DNA of 64,000 nucleotides, taken from NCBI RefSeq assembly GCF_000374465.1, contig NZ_KB894529.1, positions 62,001 through 126,000 of the forward strand, read 5' to 3'. Position 1 is the stretch's first letter; the number at the start of each line of letters is the position of its first letter. The position numbers and the translations under genes were made by a program. This DNA is from Ahrensia kielensis DSM 5890. Lineage in GTDB: Bacteria > Pseudomonadota > Alphaproteobacteria > Rhizobiales > Rhizobiaceae. Positions 61,953 to 64,000 of this stretch are shown here, one piece after another. The notes beneath the pieces were generated by a model. It was not told the DNA's origin. It saw only the letters and a list, made by a program, of their open reading frames with translations, and searched no databases.

Positions 61953-62398
61953 TCTTCTCCGCGAACCATAGTAAAGAAATCAACTTTTGTAGCCGCTGTT
62001 TCACCTGCGCGTTTTTGATCGCGGGCCTTAATTCGATTTTGCAACGGGGTAATGATTTCGTTTTCAATGCGTGCAGACCAAGTTTCGTCCAGTGCAAGCG
62101 CATCGATTATTGCTGATAGTTTTGCTTTGGTGTGATCGCGGCCAAGCGCATAAGCATGCCCAACAAAACCGGATGCCAGTTTAACTGTTGCCCGCGTAAC
62201 CGTCGCTTCACCAAAATTGAAGGCATCGCCGCCGCCGCCAATACGACCACGCACGCCGATAATGCCCGTTTGTGGAGAACGCGGCATCGTAAACTCAGGA
62301 TCAACGCCCAGCGTTTTCCAAAATTCCACCAATGTGGCCGTGTCAGACATTGCCAAAACCGCCATACGATTGCGTCGACTGTCTTTTGTATCACTCAT
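61949..62398 (-). CDS. phnG: C-P lyase core subunit PhnG
   Basis: 149 residues from ATG 62398 (GAGG 6 bases upstream), matching E. coli PhnG (150). RRNRMAVLAMSDTATLVEFW, RTGIIGVRGRIGGGGDAFNFGE (cited in two parts: QTGIIGVRGRIGGGGDAFN, FGEATVTRATVKL) and GRDHTKAKLSAIIDAL are family blocks. It is the first gene of the operon. Confidence 0.92.
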   Translation of the reverse strand: MSDTKDSRRNRMAVLAMSDTATLVEFWKTLGVDPEFTMPRSPQTGIIGVRGRIGGGGDAFNFGEATVTRATVKLASGFVGHAYALGRDHTKAKLSAIIDALALDETWSARIENEIITPLQNRIKARDQKRAGETAATKVDFFTMVRGED

Positions 62399-62416
62399 AA
62401 ATTGCCTCATTTAAAT

Positions 62417-62436
62417 TTGTCTATTGTTATAGACAA
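62417..62436. promoter_or_regulatory. PhnF operator
   Basis: TTGTCTAT-TGTT-ATAGACAA, a perfect 8-bp inverted repeat with a 4-base centre, between phnG and phnF. The GTCTAT/ATAGAC arms are of the type bound by GntR/HutC-family PhnF proteins. It lies downstream of the expected phn start point, where a repressor would block transcription. Confidence 0.75.
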
Positions 62437-62469
62437 CTAAACATGTGACAAGTGATTTATCGGGACTAC

Positions 62470-62487
62470 ATGACGACCATATGACAC
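62470..62487 (-). promoter_or_regulatory. Pho box of the phnG operon
   Basis: In transcript sense GTGTCATATGGTCGTCAT: TGTCAT and CGTCAT start 11 bases apart, as in the PhoB consensus. An AT-rich -10-like ATAAAT follows about 9 bases downstream, the normal arrangement of PhoB-activated promoters. The phnG start is about 72 bases away. Confidence 0.72.
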
Positions 62488-62522
62488 CATGATGAAATTG
62501 CGCTGATGTTGAGGCAACGATT

Positions 62523-63263
62523 ATGAATGTAAAAGCACTCGAACGCCGCTCGGGTATTGCGATATGGCGGCAGATTGCTGATGAGCTGCGCAATGAGATT
62601 GCGACAAATCTAGCTCTGAAAGATAACCGCCTGCCCTCAGAATTAACACTGGCAAAACGTTTTGATGTCAATCGTCATACGGTACGAGCTGCTTTAAATG
62701 CACTGGCAAAAGAAGGCATCGTTGAAAGCCGCCAAGGGCAAGGCACTTTTGTGCGCCGCCAAAAGCGTATCAGTTATCCAATTGGCAAAAGAACACGGTT
62801 TTCAGATGGCATTGGTAAGCAGGCACAGACAACACGCGGAAAGCTGCTGAACCTTTCGACTGAAATCGCAACGCCGGAAATCGCATCTGCACTCCAAATT
62901 ACAGCAGGTTCAAATGTGATCTGTTTGGATGCTTTAAGCGAAGCTGATGGGATGCCCGTTTCCCGTTCAACCTCGTGGTTTTGTGCGCAGCGCTTTCCTG
63001 ATATTGGCGCAGCATATCAAACCACCGGCTCGATAACGAAGGCTCTGGCGCATTGCGGTGTTGATGACTATTTGCGCCAATCGACTGAAATTGAAGCCCA
63101 TCACGCCACGATGAAAGACACTGAATACTTGCAGCTTTCGCCGGGTGCTATTGTGCTTGTAACGCAAGCCATCAATTCAGATACAGATGGCAATCCTATT
63201 CAATACTCAAAAACACGCTTTGCAGCTGACCGCGTATCACTCATGATTGCCAATGAATTATAA
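62523..63263 (+). CDS. phnF: GntR-family phosphonate regulator PhnF
   Basis: 246 residues. HTH at about 8-72 (IWRQIADELRNEIATNLALK, LAKRFDVNRHTVRAALNALA, GIVESRQGQGTFVRR), then a UTRA ligand domain (about 95-240). ATG 62523 has GAGG 8 bases upstream. It is divergent from phnG with a perfect operator between them, so it likely represses the phn operon until its ligand is present. Confidence 0.9.
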   Translation: MNVKALERRSGIAIWRQIADELRNEIATNLALKDNRLPSELTLAKRFDVNRHTVRAALNALAKEGIVESRQGQGTFVRRQKRISYPIGKRTRFSDGIGKQAQTTRGKLLNLSTEIATPEIASALQITAGSNVICLDALSEADGMPVSRSTSWFCAQRFPDIGAAYQTTGSITKALAHCGVDDYLRQSTEIEAHHATMKDTEYLQLSPGAIVLVTQAINSDTDGNPIQYSKTRFAADRVSLMIANEL

Positions 63264-63268
63264 AGCAG

Positions 63269-63300
63269 AACGCCCGCACCGGATAACCAGTACGGGCGTT
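63269..63300. terminator. Bidirectional terminator between phnF and the chemotaxis receptor
   Basis: Arms AACGCCCG / CGGGCGTT with an inner ACCGG-ATAA-CCAGT stem, followed by AAATTT. It lies 5 bases after phnF and 21 bases after the convergent receptor gene. Confidence 0.8.
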
Positions 63301-63321
63301 AAATTTCAAAGTGAAACTTGT

Positions 63322-64000
63322 TTAAGCGGCGCGTTGATGTGTTCCGAGCGCGCCGTTTTCAACAAGCTTGAACTGCGCGATCAGATCAGCCAGTTTTTCT
63401 GATCCCGATGCAAGGGTGTGCATCACGGCAGTTGCTTCCTCTACCATTGCGGCATTCTGCTGGGTCACGCTATCCATTTGCGTCATCGCGGTGTTGATCT
63501 CACCCAAACCAATGGTTTGCTCGCGTGATGATGATGCAATGGAATGCATCTGATCATTGATATTATGAACATGATCGGAGATGCCTTTGAGCGCTTCGCC
63601 AGTCTCATTCACAAGACGAACGCCACCTTCAACTTCTTCACCTGATTTTGTGATCAGTGCTTTAATGTCTTTGGCAGCTGTTGCTGAACGTTGTGCAAGT
63701 TCTCGAACTTCCTGCGCAACAACGGCAAAGCCTTTGCCCGCCTCTCCTGCACGCGCAGCTTCGACGCCAGCGTTAAGCGCAAGAAGATTGGTCTGGAAGG
63801 CAATCTCATCGATAACATTGATGATTTTTGAAATTTCGCCGGAAGCCGTTTTAATCCGCGACATAGCATCGACAGCATTGGCGACAACTTTACGTGAATT
63901 GATCGTACTGCCTTCGGCCTCAGTCGCCATTTTGGACGCTTCTTCCGCACGCTCAGACGCATTGCGCACTGTTGCTGTAATTTCTTCCAGCGCAGCTGAT
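63322..64000 (-). CDS. Methyl-accepting chemotaxis protein, C-terminal part (cut by window edge)
   Basis: The last 225 residues or so of a chemotaxis receptor; the sensor part lies beyond 64000. The reading frame is open to the window edge ([20 protein letters not shown]). The signalling hairpin tip [20 protein letters not shown] (here NAGVEA, where most have NAAVEA) and [20 protein letters not shown] are present, with methylation-helix residues after them and a tail ending [10 protein letters not shown]. It signals to CheA/CheW. Confidence 0.9.
   Translation of the reverse strand, partial: SAALEEITATVRNASERAEEASKMATEAEGSTINSRKVVANAVDAMSRIKTASGEISKIINVIDEIAFQTNLLALNAGVEAARAGEAGKGFAVVAQEVRELAQRSATAAKDIKALITKSGEEVEGGVRLVNETGEALKGISDHVHNINDQMHSIASSSREQTIGLGEINTAMTQMDSVTQQNAAMVEEATAVMHTLASGSEKLADLIAQFKLVENGALGTHQRAA

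Noticed and set aside
1-64000. tRNA, rRNA, CRISPR arrays, insertion sequences, prophage genes
   Set aside because: Looked for by eye and none found. Small RNAs cannot be excluded by reading alone.

Overview
The window is a dense stretch of chromosome from a heterotrophic alphaproteobacterium, most likely a Rhizobiales (Hyphomicrobiales) relative with rather AT-rich DNA. The evidence is the matPQMAB/matR malonate cluster in the Sinorhizobium order, a hemP-hmuSTUV heme locus with an IsdG-type heme oxygenase, a rhizobial-style phn C-P lyase operon, and a valine/leucine catabolic set. I saw no rRNA, tRNA, CRISPR array, insertion sequence or phage gene. Both ends cut genes: isovaleryl-CoA dehydrogenase on the left and a chemotaxis receptor on the right.

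Layout. 1-9294 (minus): ivd (partial), a TetR regulator with its palindromic operator, and a LIV-type ABC transporter operon with two acyl-CoA ligases. 9461-12213 (plus): a soluble hybrid histidine kinase and an OmpR-type regulator. 12216-19513 (minus): valine catabolism (mmsA, isobutyryl-CoA dehydrogenase, HIBYL-CoA hydrolase, mmsB) with an enoyl-CoA hydratase, a thiolase and a Nudix hydrolase. 19741-26239: malonate TRAP uptake, malonyl-CoA synthetase and decarboxylase, with divergent matR. 26554-27507 (plus): an omptin outer-membrane protease. 27837-37661: heme acquisition, with receptor, energising complex and heme oxygenase on minus and hemP-hmuSTUV on plus. 37658-40511 (minus): copA-cueR. 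40773-43199 (plus): a GGDEF-EAL protein. 43233-50009 (minus): a TAXI-type TRAP transporter with a DctB/DctD-like pair. 50220-62398 (minus): the phn C-P lyase operon, with divergent phnF to 63263. 63322-64000 (minus): chemotaxis receptor fragment.

How the genes work together. The window is mainly a nutrient-scavenging island: uptake systems for carboxylates, phosphonates, heme and an unknown organic acid, each next to its catabolic or regulatory genes. Leucine and valine degradation converge on acyl-CoA intermediates, malonate becomes acetyl-CoA via malonyl-CoA, and phosphonates feed the phosphate economy under apparent PhoB and PhnF control.

Main points of interest: a 76-nt promoter/leader segment shared, without gaps, by the LIV operon and the mmsA region; a GCCAGCC-rich motif at matching distances upstream of both divergent heme genes; an NtrC-type activator lacking the Walker-B glutamate and the GAFTGA threonine, next to an intergenic region without a GG-N10-GC core; an omptin with a complete catalytic quartet at OmpT numbering; a very long PhnE; a 2H-phosphoesterase-like protein in a phn operon that has no phnP here; and strong hairpins directly after four of the five transporter binding-protein genes.
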